Assembly: GCA_030426765.1 (NCBI GenBank)
Contig: JAUHXV010000001.1
Location: 124,001-188,000 of the forward strand
DNA length: 64,000 nt
Source of the DNA: Bacteroidia bacterium
GTDB lineage: Bacteria > Bacteroidota > Bacteroidia > Chitinophagales > Saprospiraceae
Reading direction: 5' to 3'
Program-made: the position numbers and the translations under genes
Shown: positions 1 through 8,920 of the stretch, piece after piece
How positions within the stretch are numbered: the first letter of the stretch is position 1
Layout: every line of letters starts with the position of its first letter
The notes under the pieces: generated by a model
Told to the model about the DNA's origin: nothing
The model's database searches: none
What the model saw: only the letters and a program-made list of their open reading frames with translations

Positions 1-1257
1 GTGGATTCTATCGTACAGCAATCCTCAACGGGACATGCTACCAATATCATCGGTGGACTGGCTGTCGGTATGGAAAGTACGTTTCTTCCAATCCTGGTGT
101 TAGCCGGAGGTATCTGGGGAAGTTATTATTTCGCCGGTCTGTATGGTGTGGCTATCGCGGCTGCCGGAATGATGGCGACCACCGCGATGCAGTTGGCGAT
201 CGATGCCTTCGGACCGATTGCCGATAATGCCGGCGGTATCGCTGAGATGAGCGAACTGCCTGCTGACGTGCGCGAGAAAACAGATATCCTGGATGCTGTG
301 GGTAATACGACTGCTGCTGCCGGAAAAGGATTTGCCATCGCTTCTGCAGCCTTAACCGCCCTGGCGCTTTTTGCCGCCTTTGTGGGTGTTGCGGGGATTG
401 ATGGAATCGATATTTATAAAGCTGAAGTATTGGCGTCTCTGTTTGTCGGAGGTATGATCCCATTCTTGTTTTCTTCTTTAGCCATCCGCGCTGTTGGCGA
501 AGCGGCCATGTCAATGGTGGAAGAAGTCAGACGACAATTCAAATCCATTCCCGGAATTATGGAAGGCACGGGAAAACCTGAATACGATAAATGTGTGGAA
601 ATCTCCACCGATGCATCGATCAAGAAAATGATGTTGCCCGGAGCCATTACGATCATTTCTCCTGTTCTGATTGGATTTCTGGTAGGACCGGAAGCCCTCG
701 GCGGATTTCTCGCCGGCGCAACAGTTAGTGGTGTTTTGATGGGTATTTTTCAAAACAATGCCGGTGGTGCCTGGGACAATGCAAAAAAGAGTTTTGAAAA
801 AGGAACCGAGATCAATGGTGAAATGCATTACAAAGGCAGCGACGCGCACAAAGCGTCTGTCACCGGTGATACGGTAGGTGATCCGTTTAAAGATACTTCC
901 GGACCATCCATGAATATCCTGATCAAACTGATGTCTATCGTTTCCCTGGTTATCGCTCCGACGCTCGCACAGATGTACGGCACTGGAGGGCATGATCAGA
1001 TGATGGGCAATGTAATGGAGACCGAAATGATGATCGAAAACACGGATGACGCCGTGTCTGCGGTAGAAACAAGCAAGGAGTTTACCGCCTTCATCGGAGC
1101 ACTGGAAGAAGACGGTTTGTATACCGAAGCGACTAAAAAGATTTCCGTGGTCAACGATCAGATTGTGATTGATGGTACAACGCTGGATACTGAAGTAGCG
1201 GCCAAATATCTCAGTCACCTGAAGGGTGAAACGAACATCGAACTGGAGTTTAAATAG
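1..1257 (+). CDS. hppA: Membrane-bound pyrophosphatase, C-terminal part (5' end outside window)
   Basis: Integral membrane ion pump that couples pyrophosphate hydrolysis to export of Na+ and/or H+. The visible 418 residues are the C-terminal half of a family that usually runs to about 700-800 aa. The frame is open to the first base, and family members continue upstream of [17 protein letters not shown], so the leading GTG is an internal Val, not a start. Visible family signatures are [16 protein letters not shown] (about residues 68-83) and the following [10 protein letters not shown] (101-110), plus many hydrophobic helices and the late [12 protein letters not shown] block. In K+-independent members the position after GNTT is Lys; here it is Ala, the pattern known from K+-dependent enzymes. 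Na+ or H+ specificity cannot be decided from this half. The C-terminal tail after about residue 330 (acidic, variable) is weakly conserved. Confidence 0.95.
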   Translation: MDSIVQQSSTGHATNIIGGLAVGMESTFLPILVLAGGIWGSYYFAGLYGVAIAAAGMMATTAMQLAIDAFGPIADNAGGIAEMSELPADVREKTDILDAVGNTTAAAGKGFAIASAALTALALFAAFVGVAGIDGIDIYKAEVLASLFVGGMIPFLFSSLAIRAVGEAAMSMVEEVRRQFKSIPGIMEGTGKPEYDKCVEISTDASIKKMMLPGAITIISPVLIGFLVGPEALGGFLAGATVSGVLMGIFQNNAGGAWDNAKKSFEKGTEINGEMHYKGSDAHKASVTGDTVGDPFKDTSGPSMNILIKLMSIVSLVIAPTLAQMYGTGGHDQMMGNVMETEMMIENTDDAVSAVETSKEFTAFIGALEEDGLYTEATKKISVVNDQIVIDGTTLDTEVAAKYLSHLKGETNIELEFK

Positions 1258-1304
1258 ACAATAGCATCTGAACATTTTCGTTTAAGATGCGTTTCTAGAG
1301 TCCC

Positions 1305-1694
1305 ATGAGAAAATCTGTTACCCTGCTTATCACAGGCGTGCTATGCCTTTTATTTACCTTTTCTGCTTCCGCGCAGGAAAAGGGCATTGCCAGCTATTAT
1401 CACGATTCACTGGAAGGACTACAAATGGCCAACGGCGATTATTATGATCCCGCGCAGTTGACATGCGCTCACCTGTCGCTGCCTTTTGGCACGGTCGTCA
1501 AAATCGCCAGTGTCGACAATCCCGATCAATCCGTCATGGCCATCGTCACAGACAGAGGCCCATTTGTGGATGGACGTATCGTAGATCTTTCCAGAAGTGC
1601 TGCGGAGGAACTCGGCATCATAGAGGATGGAATCACGGAAGTAGTGGTCGCGGTGGTCAAGGTCGGCGACAACAAATACAATCCAAAAGACTAA
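1305..1694 (+). CDS. RlpA-like double-psi beta-barrel secreted protein
   Basis: Short secreted protein (129 aa) with an N-terminal signal peptide (MRKSVTLLITGVLCLLFTF, predicted cleavage near SASAQ) followed by one RlpA-like double-psi beta-barrel domain. The motifs GIASYYHDSLEGLQMANGD, LPFGTVVKI and VTDRGPFVDGRIVDLSRSAAEELG are typical of the RlpA/expansin-like fold. RlpA of Pseudomonas is a septal lytic transglycosylase; this protein lacks a SPOR domain and has no lipobox, so it is the minimal single-domain form common in Bacteroidota. A peptidoglycan-related role in the periplasm is inferred. It lies 47 bp after the pyrophosphatase gene and is convergent with the E2 gene. Confidence 0.85.
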   Translation: MRKSVTLLITGVLCLLFTFSASAQEKGIASYYHDSLEGLQMANGDYYDPAQLTCAHLSLPFGTVVKIASVDNPDQSVMAIVTDRGPFVDGRIVDLSRSAAEELGIIEDGITEVVVAVVKVGDNKYNPKD

Positions 1695-1700
1695 GGCGGA

Positions 1701-2924
1701 TTAAATACCGAGCATAAGCTTGGTTGGATCTTCGAGGAGTTCCTTCACGCGCACCAGGAAAGTGACACTGGTACTCCCATCGATGACCCTGTGGTCGTAT
1801 GACATCGCCAGATACATCATCGGCCGAATCTCCACTTTACCATCGATCGCAACAGGTCGCTCCTGGATATTGTGCATGCCCAGGATGGCCGACTGAGGCT
1901 CATTGATGATTGGTGTGCTGAGCATCGAACCAAAAATGCCGCCGTTGGTGATGGTAAACGTCCCTCCGGACATCTCTTCCAGTGTGAGTTTTCCGGCACG
2001 CGCTTTATCGGCGAGCTCCTTGATCTTCAATTCGATTTCATCAAAACGCAGTGACTCCACATTATGGATCGGAGGTACTACCAGACCGGTAGGGGTTGAT
2101 ATCGCGATCGAGATATCCACATAGTCATGGTAGATCAAATCATCACCATCGACATGCGCATTGACATCTGGTTTTTCTAAAAGTGCTTGTGTACACGCTT
2201 TCGCAAAAATGGACATAAAGCCCAGCTTGATGCCGTATTTCGCGACAAACTCATCCTGGTATTTTTTACGAAGTTCCAGGATGCCACTCATGTCCACTTC
2301 ATTGAATGTGGTGAGCATGGCGGTGTTGTTTTTGGCGGAAACCAATCGACGAGCAATGGTCCGGCGCATTCTGGACATCTTCTCCCGACGCTCGACACGG
2401 CTGAATAAAGGCTGAGGAGCTGAAGGTGAAACAGGCGTTGGAGGTGCAGGTTCCTTACTCGCCGGGGCAGGTTTGTTTTCTGCGGCTTTCAGGGCATCTT
2501 CTTTCGTGATGCGCCCTTCTTTACCTGTTCCTTTGACAGACTCCGGATCAATGTCCTGTTCTCTCAGAATCTTTCCCGCTGCCGGGGAAGGATAAGGTTT
2601 GGAAGCTTCTGAAGGCGGAGGAGCAGGAGTAGCTGGTCCTGGCGTTTCTTTTGGCTTTTCAGGTGCTGGTTCATCAGCAACGGTGACACTGGTATCAATT
2701 TTAGCGACCAGTGCACCGATCTCAAGATCATCTTCCTCTTTAGCGACGTGGATCAACTTACCTGATGCTTCCGCGGGAAACTCCAGTGTCGCCTTATCTG
2801 ACTCGAACTCACAAATGGGTTCATCCAGTTTCACCATACTGCCATCGGGTTTCAGCCACTGAGATAATGTCACCTCATTGATGGACTCACCGATCACCGG
2901 AACTTTCATTTCTACAACACTCAT
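1701..2924 (-). CDS. odhB: Dihydrolipoyllysine succinyltransferase, E2 of 2-oxoglutarate dehydrogenase
   Basis: E2 core of the 2-oxoglutarate dehydrogenase complex; transfers the succinyl group from lipoyl-lysine to CoA in the TCA cycle, in the cytoplasm. 407 aa, normal length. Order of domains: lipoyl domain at residues 1-78 with the lipoylated Lys44 in [10 protein letters not shown]; a Pro/Ala-rich linker; an E3-binding peripheral subunit domain around 108-148 ([28 protein letters not shown]); the catalytic acyltransferase domain to the end with the HRVIDG motif (His378, Asp382). The E1 gene is not adjacent in the window. It starts at ATG 2924; a TAATTTTG box on the minus strand lies just upstream, overlapping the 3' end of aspS. 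Confidence 0.95.
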   Translation of the reverse strand: MSVVEMKVPVIGESINEVTLSQWLKPDGSMVKLDEPICEFESDKATLEFPAEASGKLIHVAKEEDDLEIGALVAKIDTSVTVADEPAPEKPKETPGPATPAPPPSEASKPYPSPAAGKILREQDIDPESVKGTGKEGRITKEDALKAAENKPAPASKEPAPPTPVSPSAPQPLFSRVERREKMSRMRRTIARRLVSAKNNTAMLTTFNEVDMSGILELRKKYQDEFVAKYGIKLGFMSIFAKACTQALLEKPDVNAHVDGDDLIYHDYVDISIAISTPTGLVVPPIHNVESLRFDEIELKIKELADKARAGKLTLEEMSGGTFTITNGGIFGSMLSTPIINEPQSAILGMHNIQERPVAIDGKVEIRPMMYLAMSYDHRVIDGSTSVTFLVRVKELLEDPTKLMLGI

Positions 2925-2947
2925 TTGCCAGTATTTGCTTTATGGGT

Positions 2948-2955
2948 CAAAATTA
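2948..2955 (-). promoter_or_regulatory. Candidate -7 element for odhB
   Basis: Minus-strand TAATTTTG matches the Bacteroidota -7 consensus TAnnTTTG. It overlaps the last codon region of aspS and lies 24 bp before the odhB start, so odhB probably has its own promoter although aspS runs in the same direction. No clear -33 TTTG was identified. Confidence 0.45.
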
Positions 2956-4728
2956 GGGTTTTTCTTCTCGCAGATCGAGTTTTAAGGACAACTCCTTTAA
3001 TTGTGTTTCGTCTACGTGTGAAGGAGCGTCAATCATCACATCGCGACCCATGTTATTTTTTGGAAAAGCAATAAAGTCGCGTATCGAGGTTTCGCCTTTC
3101 ATCATTGCGCACAAACGGTCAAAACCTAGCGCAATACCGCCATGCGGAGGCGCTCCATATTCAAAGGCTCCGAGTAAAAAGCCAAACTGCTCTTCCGCTT
3201 CTTCAGGCGTAAATCCAAGCAGCTTGAAATTTCTCTCCTGGAGCGCACGATCGTGAATTCGAATGGATCCTCCGCCAATTTCCACGCCGTTGATCACAAG
3301 GTCATATGCGTCGGCGCGTAAGCTCTTCATTGTTTCGTGGTCACCATCCAGCATGCGTTCGATGTCGCTCGTCTTTGGAGAGGTAAACGGATGATGCATT
3401 GCATGAAAACGTCCCGCTTCTTCATCCCATTCCAGCAGCGCGAAGTCAACCACCCAAAGTGGTTTGTATACTTTCGGGTCTCTCAGTTCCAGACGGTTGC
3501 CCATTTCCAGGCGAAGCTCATTTAGCTGCTTACGCACTTTATCTGTTTCGCCAGATAGGATCAGCAACATGTCATTAGGTTTCGCGCCTGCTTTTTCTCC
3601 CCATTCTTTCAACTGCTCATCGGTGTAAAATTTTCCAACCGAACTCTTCACAGAACCATCTGCGAGGAATTTTACATTAACCATTCCTTTTGCACCGATC
3701 TGTGGACGCTTGACCCATTCCACCAGGTCATTGAGTTGTTTGTTGGAATACGCGTCAGCCTGTCCAGGCACACAAACGCCAATGATCAATTCAGCGTCAT
3801 CAAATACCTGGAAACCTTTGTTTTTGGCGAGATCATTGAACTCGACAAATTCCATTCCAAAACGAATATCCGGTTTGTCCGATCCATACCGCTGCATGGC
3901 TTCGTCATACGACATCCTTGGAAACGTACCGAGGTCAATATCGAGAATGGACTTGAAGAGATGCTGTGTCAGCCCTTCAAACGTTTGCAGCACATCTTCG
4001 CGCGTCACATACGACATCTCGCAGTCTATCTGTGTGAATTCTGGTTGCCTGTCGGCGCGCAGATCCTCGTCACGGAAACACTTGACGATCTGAAAATAGC
4101 GATCCATTCCGGACACCATCAGCAACTGCTTGAAGGTCTGCGGGGATTGCGGTAATGCATAAAACTGTCCGGGATTAATCCGACTCGGCACGATAAAATC
4201 CCTGGCGCCTTCGGGAGTACTTTTGATCAGGTTGGGCGTCTCAACTTCAATAAAATTTGCGGCAGCGAGAAACTTTCTTGTTTCAAGCGCCACTCTACTT
4301 CTGAAGATGATCTTTTCCTGTACTGGATTGCGGCGTATGTCGAGGTATCGGTATTTCATTCGAAGCTCTTCGCCCCCATCTGTTTCGTCTTCGATGGTGA
4401 ACGGCGGAACTTTTGAGGCATTGAGTGTTTTCAGCGAGGTCACAACCACTTCCACATCACCTGTCGGGCGATTTGGATTCTTGCTGGAGCGCTCCCGAAC
4501 GAGACCGGTAGCCTGGATCACAAATTCTCTCCCCAGCTTGCGGGCGCGCTGGCACAGATCGGCATCGTCTTCCATATTGAATACAAGCTGCGTGATACCA
4601 TACCGGTCCCGAAGATCGATAAACGTCATACCACCCAGATCCCGGGAAGCCTGCACCCATCCGCTGAGGGTGACTTCCATCCCGGCATTACCAAGTCTCA
4701 ATTCACCACAAGTATTCGTTCTGTACAT
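2953..4728 (-). CDS. aspS: Aspartate--tRNA ligase
   Basis: Class II aminoacyl-tRNA synthetase that charges tRNA-Asp with aspartate. 591 aa, the usual bacterial length including the inserted GAD domain. The N-terminal OB-fold anticodon-binding domain spans about residues 1-110 ([21 protein letters not shown]). Class II motif 1 is around [20 protein letters not shown]; motif 2 contains [19 protein letters not shown]; the [11 protein letters not shown] stretch is the aspartate-recognition region; motif 3 is [14 protein letters not shown] near the C terminus. Start ATG 4728 is supported by a minus-strand TACATTTG box at 4754-4761. Confidence 0.97.
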   Translation of the reverse strand: MYRTNTCGELRLGNAGMEVTLSGWVQASRDLGGMTFIDLRDRYGITQLVFNMEDDADLCQRARKLGREFVIQATGLVRERSSKNPNRPTGDVEVVVTSLKTLNASKVPPFTIEDETDGGEELRMKYRYLDIRRNPVQEKIIFRSRVALETRKFLAAANFIEVETPNLIKSTPEGARDFIVPSRINPGQFYALPQSPQTFKQLLMVSGMDRYFQIVKCFRDEDLRADRQPEFTQIDCEMSYVTREDVLQTFEGLTQHLFKSILDIDLGTFPRMSYDEAMQRYGSDKPDIRFGMEFVEFNDLAKNKGFQVFDDAELIIGVCVPGQADAYSNKQLNDLVEWVKRPQIGAKGMVNVKFLADGSVKSSVGKFYTDEQLKEWGEKAGAKPNDMLLILSGETDKVRKQLNELRLEMGNRLELRDPKVYKPLWVVDFALLEWDEEAGRFHAMHHPFTSPKTSDIERMLDGDHETMKSLRADAYDLVINGVEIGGGSIRIHDRALQERNFKLLGFTPEEAEEQFGFLLGAFEYGAPPHGGIALGFDRLCAMMKGETSIRDFIAFPKNNMGRDVMIDAPSHVDETQLKELSLKLDLREEKP

Positions 4729-4753
4729 ATGCGTTGCTGTTTGCTTTGGGGTG

Positions 4754-4761
4754 CAAATGTA
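4754..4761 (-). promoter_or_regulatory. Candidate -7 element for aspS
   Basis: Minus-strand TACATTTG, an exact TAnnTTTG match, followed by GCACC, 25 bp upstream of the aspS ATG. Such boxes precede housekeeping genes across Bacteroidota. Confidence 0.5.
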
Positions 4762-4843
4762 AGGGGAAAAGAAGAGAGCAAAGAGCGCAGAGCAAAGAGC
4801 ATTTAGAATTTTTCAAATGGTCAAATGAAATATTGACTTCTTT

Positions 4844-4899
4844 CCATCACCCCATCACCCCATCACCCCATCACCTCATCACCTCATCACCTTATCACC
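4844..4899. repeat. 8-bp microsatellite, seven copies of CCATCACC
   Basis: Seven head-to-tail 8-bp units: four exact CCATCACC, two TCATCACC and one TTATCACC. It lies in the 210-bp intergenic region between divergent aspS and the glycosyltransferase gene, ending 27 bp upstream of the candidate -7 box of the latter, so copy-number change could alter upstream promoter spacing. Decay of the last units suggests the array expands from its left end. Confidence 0.9.
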
Positions 4900-4925
4900 C
4901 TTTAACCTTTCACCTGCGCAAGTAG

Positions 4926-4933
4926 TACATTTG
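4926..4933 (+). promoter_or_regulatory. Candidate -7 element for the glycosyltransferase
   Basis: TACATTTG matches TAnnTTTG and ends 7 bp before the ATG at 4941, so the transcript would be leaderless or nearly so. TTTA at 4901-4904 is a partial -33 candidate with 21-bp spacing. Confidence 0.5.
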
Positions 4934-4940
4934 AACCTTC

Positions 4941-6020
4941 ATGGTGATTCTGGAACTCATCTGGTGGATTTCACTGCTTGTACTGACAGGCTATCATCTG
5001 TTTGTGTTTCTCATGAAAAAAAGAGACCCAAGCATTCCGAACGAGCAGGCGCTTCCGGGCGTCAGCATTGTTGTGGCGGTGAAAAACGGATGCCGATCAC
5101 TGCTTAAGCACCTGAATGCCTTAACTTCTCAGGACTACCCATTGTTTGAAATCATCATTGTCGATGATCACAGTGATGAAGATCAAAGAGAACAGTTGGC
5201 TGTGGGTGTGTGGGGTAATGCAAAAGTCCGGTTGATCACATCCGACAGGGAGCCGGGAAAAAAGCATGCACTGACCTTAGGCATTTCGGAAGCCATTCAT
5301 CCTTTGATCCTATGTACGGATGCTGATGGCTTTCCGAATGGAAGTGAATGGATACGGGAGATGGTATTGGCTTCAAACAGATACAAAATGGTGATGGGAT
5401 ATTCTCCTTATGACAAAAGAAGTGGTTTGCTTAATCTGCTGATCCGGTTTGAAACCATCATGACCGGGATCCAATATCTCTCCTGGGCGATGAGCGGAAA
5501 ACCCTATATGGGTGTCGGGAGGAATCTGCTATACGAAAAGAAGTTTTTCCAGAAAGTCAATCCTTACGCCGGGGACAAGCTACCCTATGGGGATGACGAT
5601 CTGTGGGTGCAGCAGGCATCAAAACGTGCCAAGCTAAATGTGTGCTTTAACGAAAAGGCGCATGTGATATCCAAACCAGCGACAACCTGGAGGCAATGGG
5701 TGCGACAGAAGCACAGGCACCTTTCTGCCGGTCATCAGTATGATCGGGGAGCGTGGTGGCAACCTGCGGGATATGGACTTGCTTTGATGACGCACTGGTT
5801 TTTATTGATTCCACTTTTGACAACCGGAGAGGCTATATGGGTGTTGTGCGGATTTGTAGTCGGGCTGTTGCTGCGATGGTTTACGCACATCCGATGGACG
5901 AATAAACTCGGAGACCGCGATACGAATTATTGGTTTCCCATACTGGAGTTGTGCTACGCGGTTTATCTTGCAGGCATGGGATGCATCACAACGTTGGTGA
6001 AAAAGAAAGCATGGAGCTGA
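4941..6020 (+). CDS. Family 2 glycosyltransferase, membrane anchored
   Basis: Processive-type GT2 (GT-A fold) enzyme of 359 aa; substrate unknown. One N-terminal membrane helix (about residues 2-22) precedes the catalytic domain: SIVVAVKNG and IIIVDDHSDEDQREQ (nucleotide binding), CTDADGFP (DxD-type motif) and GDDDLWV (acceptor-side acid). The stretch RQWVRQKHRHLSAG resembles the Q/RxxRW region of cellulose- and hyaluronan-synthase-like enzymes. Two or three C-terminal membrane helices follow. A role in cell-envelope or exopolysaccharide synthesis is inferred. It overlaps rsmG by 10 bp, so both are probably translated from one transcript. Confidence 0.85.
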   Translation: MVILELIWWISLLVLTGYHLFVFLMKKRDPSIPNEQALPGVSIVVAVKNGCRSLLKHLNALTSQDYPLFEIIIVDDHSDEDQREQLAVGVWGNAKVRLITSDREPGKKHALTLGISEAIHPLILCTDADGFPNGSEWIREMVLASNRYKMVMGYSPYDKRSGLLNLLIRFETIMTGIQYLSWAMSGKPYMGVGRNLLYEKKFFQKVNPYAGDKLPYGDDDLWVQQASKRAKLNVCFNEKAHVISKPATTWRQWVRQKHRHLSAGHQYDRGAWWQPAGYGLALMTHWFLLIPLLTTGEAIWVLCGFVVGLLLRWFTHIRWTNKLGDRDTNYWFPILELCYAVYLAGMGCITTLVKKKAWS

Positions 6021-6622
6021 TCAAACAATATTTTCCGGATCTCACAGCGGAGCAGACAGGGCAACTGGAAGCACTTGGCCCGCTCTATAAAGAGTGGAAT
6101 GAAAAGATCAATGTCATCAGTCGTAAGGATATTGAGCACTTGTACAAACATCATGTACTACACTCACTTGCGCTGGCTAAATATCTGGATCTGGCGGACG
6201 GGAGTACTGTGCTTGATGCTGGAACAGGTGGTGGCTTTCCGGGCATTCCTTTGGCGATTTTATTTCCAAATGTGCAATTCACCTTAGTGGACGCTACAGC
6301 GAAAAAAATCCTCGTAGTGAATGAAGTTGCCAAAACGATTGGGTTGAAAAATGTCACCGGGATACATGCCCGAATGGAATCGCATAAAGGGGCCTATGAT
6401 CTCGTCACGAGCCGTGCTGTGACAACTCTCACGCAGATGATCGCCTGGACTAAACACCTCAATCCCGGAGGACACTGGATCATTTTTAAAGGGGGCGTCG
6501 CGGCTGACTTTCGCAAAGAACTGCCTCCTCAATTCAAGGTGACGGCAGTGCCTGTGAGGGACTATTTTCAGGACGACTATTTCAAAGACAAGTTTTTGGT
6601 GGACATTTCTCGCAAGAAATGA
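6011..6622 (+). CDS. rsmG: 16S rRNA (guanine527-N7)-methyltransferase
   Basis: SAM-dependent methyltransferase that makes m7G527 in the 530 loop of 16S rRNA. I chose ATG 6011 (MELIKQYFPDLTAEQ, 203 aa) over the longer open frame from 5930, because the longer N terminus is a shadow of the glycosyltransferase gene and 203 aa is the usual family length. Family motifs seen: YKEWNEKINVISRKD near the N terminus, the SAM-binding loop VLDAGTGGGFPGIPLAI, and TSRAVTTLTQMIAW. The start lies inside the last codons of the glycosyltransferase gene (10-bp overlap). Confidence 0.93.
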   Translation: MELIKQYFPDLTAEQTGQLEALGPLYKEWNEKINVISRKDIEHLYKHHVLHSLALAKYLDLADGSTVLDAGTGGGFPGIPLAILFPNVQFTLVDATAKKILVVNEVAKTIGLKNVTGIHARMESHKGAYDLVTSRAVTTLTQMIAWTKHLNPGGHWIIFKGGVAADFRKELPPQFKVTAVPVRDYFQDDYFKDKFLVDISRKK

Positions 6623-6680
6623 GTATATTTCTAAGGCAAATCAGGTGTATCCCCACCGGTTTTGATATAGAATTTGAGCC

Positions 6681-8753
6681 ATGAACAAGCCACTATTTAT
6701 ACTATGGTGTATGCTGCTATGCCTGGTGAATCCTGATTCACCTTTCGCTCAGGGTGTGCTTGAATTTACTGACTGTAAAGTTGGACCATACAGGCTTTGT
6801 GCACAATCCCCGGGTGTCCGCCTACCGGACAACAATCAACTTTATTTAGGGGAAAACCATCCGGAGGCCAGTAGAGGAAGCGTGCATGTCACGCAGTCAA
6901 AAACAGTCCACTCAGATTGTAGTGGCTCTTTAAGCTATGTAGTGGAATTGCTTCAATTTAATTTGGCTCCTTCCATCACTATAAAACCCACCACGCTTGT
7001 CAACACAGACTCAGAGGGCATGGCGCTTCTTTCGTTTGATACAGAAGAAGCAATGGATGAAATCATTATGCAAAATGGCATTCCGTATACAACCGGATGT
7101 GATCGATTTCATAAAGTCCGATGGATCGTTCGGGATACATGTGGAAACGAAACAATTTGTGAAGAGCTTATCGAGGTGTTTGATTGTGTTGAGCCTATGG
7201 TAGAATCCGATCCGGAGGAAGTGTTTACGATTACAATTCCAATTGGTTTGCAGTATACAGTTGTTGCAAAAAATTTCGTGGACTCAATTTTAGATGATCA
7301 GTCCTTGAAGGGTGATTTTCTCTATAGTTTACGCAAGGATAAATATCTGCCTAAAGCCACTTACGACTGTTGTGAAGTGCCTGCATACGGAGTTGTGGTG
7401 CCTTACTCAGTTTGGATTGCAGAAAAGGGTATTGACCAAAATTGTGATGGAGTAATTGAATGGAGTGAAAGGGGAGTTCATGAGAAGGTTTTCAATGTTG
7501 TATACCAAGATAACAGTGGTTCATGTGATTGCTTTGAAAGCACGCTCATTGCAGGCACCGTGTATGATCAATTTGGAGAAGGAATCGAGAATGTCATTAT
7601 AAAGTTAAAAAGTGATAATGCTGTTTTTCATAATTACGTGACATCTTCAAATGGCAGTTTTAATTATTTATTCACTTGGGAAAACTATGATGTTGCAATA
7701 ACTCCGGAAAAATATGATAACCACAGAAATGGTGTTTCAATTTTAGATGTCATTAAGTTGCAAAAATATTTATTAGGCGAAGACACACTTAACACTTTTG
7801 AGCTAATTGCTGCTGATGCAGACAACTCTGAACACATTAGCTTCTTTGATGTATTTGAATTAAAGAAGCTGGTTCTTGGCCTATATACTGAGCTTCCGTT
7901 CAATACATCCTGGCGATTTGTTCCTAAGGATTATATCTTTTCGGACCCCAAAAATCCATGGGTTTTTCCTGAAGAGATAGAAGTTACTACTGATGTGTCA
8001 CAGTTGAACAATGATTTTATTGGAATAAAAATCGGCGACCTCAACGGTACGGCCCAACCCAACCTGACCTCCCTGATAGTGAGAGAAGCGCCTAAACAAT
8101 TACACTTCCAGGTTGAAAGCCAATATTTTGGTCATGGAGAAATAATTGACGTTCCGGTTCGCTCGAACTCTGACGTATATTTACTTGGTGCACAGTTTAC
8201 CCTGGAGACAGACGGCATGGAAATACTCGACATTCTTCCGGGTGTACTGAATATTTCCGAGCAGGACTTTGCTTTGTTTGGAGATAAAATGACACTCGCC
8301 TGGATGGATATGAATGGCATTGAAACAGCATCTGATGAGACCCTGTTTACCCTGCGGCTGCGTGCGAAAAGCGACGGCACATTGAGTCGTTCCATGCGGA
8401 TTACTTCTGCTATCACTCCCGCCGAAATCTACACCCTCGACGAACAAACTTTCGAGCCAACACTCTCATTTGATACACCTGAAGTCGATCGCTTTCAAGC
8501 CGAGGTGACATGCGCACCTAATCCTTGGGCAGACCACACCACCATCTCCTTAACGCTCAAGGAATCCTCCGATGTGCACCTTGATATTTATACCATCAAT
8601 GGACTCCTTGTAAAAACAATGTCCGAAAGATTTCCTCCCGGCTCCGCAAGTATTATGATCCGACAAAGCGATCTCGAAAACGAAGGCGTCTATCTCTATC
8701 GCCTCACCACCTCCGAGTTTGACATCACCCAAAAGATGATTCTCAACAAATAA
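6681..8753 (+). CDS. Secreted dockerin/cohesin-like protein with T9SS sorting domain (690 aa)
   Basis: Signal peptide about 1-24 (cleavage near PFAQ). Residues about 45-270 match the C-terminal third of the 2095-aa protein downstream (shared RLPDNNQ..LGE, WIVRDTCGNET and a WSERG block). A dockerin-like block follows at 346-405: HRNGVSILDVIKLQKYLLG and a canonical second loop in ADADNSEHISFFDVFELKK, then TSWRFV and KIGDLNG near 451. A cohesin-like beta-sandwich lies about 475-595. The T9SS domain is 610-690 (CAPNPWADHTTISL to KMILNK). No HYR array: this is the shortest family member. The middle (about 7200-8000) is clearly AT-richer than the 3' part, suggesting a mosaic gene. The signal peptide and sorting domain imply export by T9SS to the cell surface; function unknown. 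Confidence 0.85.
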   Translation: MNKPLFILWCMLLCLVNPDSPFAQGVLEFTDCKVGPYRLCAQSPGVRLPDNNQLYLGENHPEASRGSVHVTQSKTVHSDCSGSLSYVVELLQFNLAPSITIKPTTLVNTDSEGMALLSFDTEEAMDEIIMQNGIPYTTGCDRFHKVRWIVRDTCGNETICEELIEVFDCVEPMVESDPEEVFTITIPIGLQYTVVAKNFVDSILDDQSLKGDFLYSLRKDKYLPKATYDCCEVPAYGVVVPYSVWIAEKGIDQNCDGVIEWSERGVHEKVFNVVYQDNSGSCDCFESTLIAGTVYDQFGEGIENVIIKLKSDNAVFHNYVTSSNGSFNYLFTWENYDVAITPEKYDNHRNGVSILDVIKLQKYLLGEDTLNTFELIAADADNSEHISFFDVFELKKLVLGLYTELPFNTSWRFVPKDYIFSDPKNPWVFPEEIEVTTDVSQLNNDFIGIKIGDLNGTAQPNLTSLIVREAPKQLHFQVESQYFGHGEIIDVPVRSNSDVYLLGAQFTLETDGMEILDILPGVLNISEQDFALFGDKMTLAWMDMNGIETASDETLFTLRLRAKSDGTLSRSMRITSAITPAEIYTLDEQTFEPTLSFDTPEVDRFQAEVTCAPNPWADHTTISLTLKESSDVHLDIYTINGLLVKTMSERFPPGSASIMIRQSDLENEGVYLYRLTTSEFDITQKMILNK

Positions 8754-8801
8754 TTACAGGTTTTTCGCAACAACTTTGTCAAAAAGCCATTTTTCTTAAG
8801 A

Positions 8802-8920
8802 CTCACTACTCACTACTCACTGCTCACTACTCACTACTCACTACTCACTACTCACTACTCACTACTCACTACTCACTACTCACTACTCACCACTCACCAC
8901 TCACTACTCACCACTCACTC
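8802..8920. repeat. 7-bp microsatellite, 17 copies of CTCACTA
   Basis: Seventeen head-to-tail 7-bp units, mostly CTCACTA with CTCACTG, CTCACCA and CTCACTC variants clustered toward the right end. It fills the space between two convergent genes and runs into the last two codons of the AsmA-like gene, whose stop codon (complement of TCA at 8915-8917) is part of the repeat. Confidence 0.95.
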
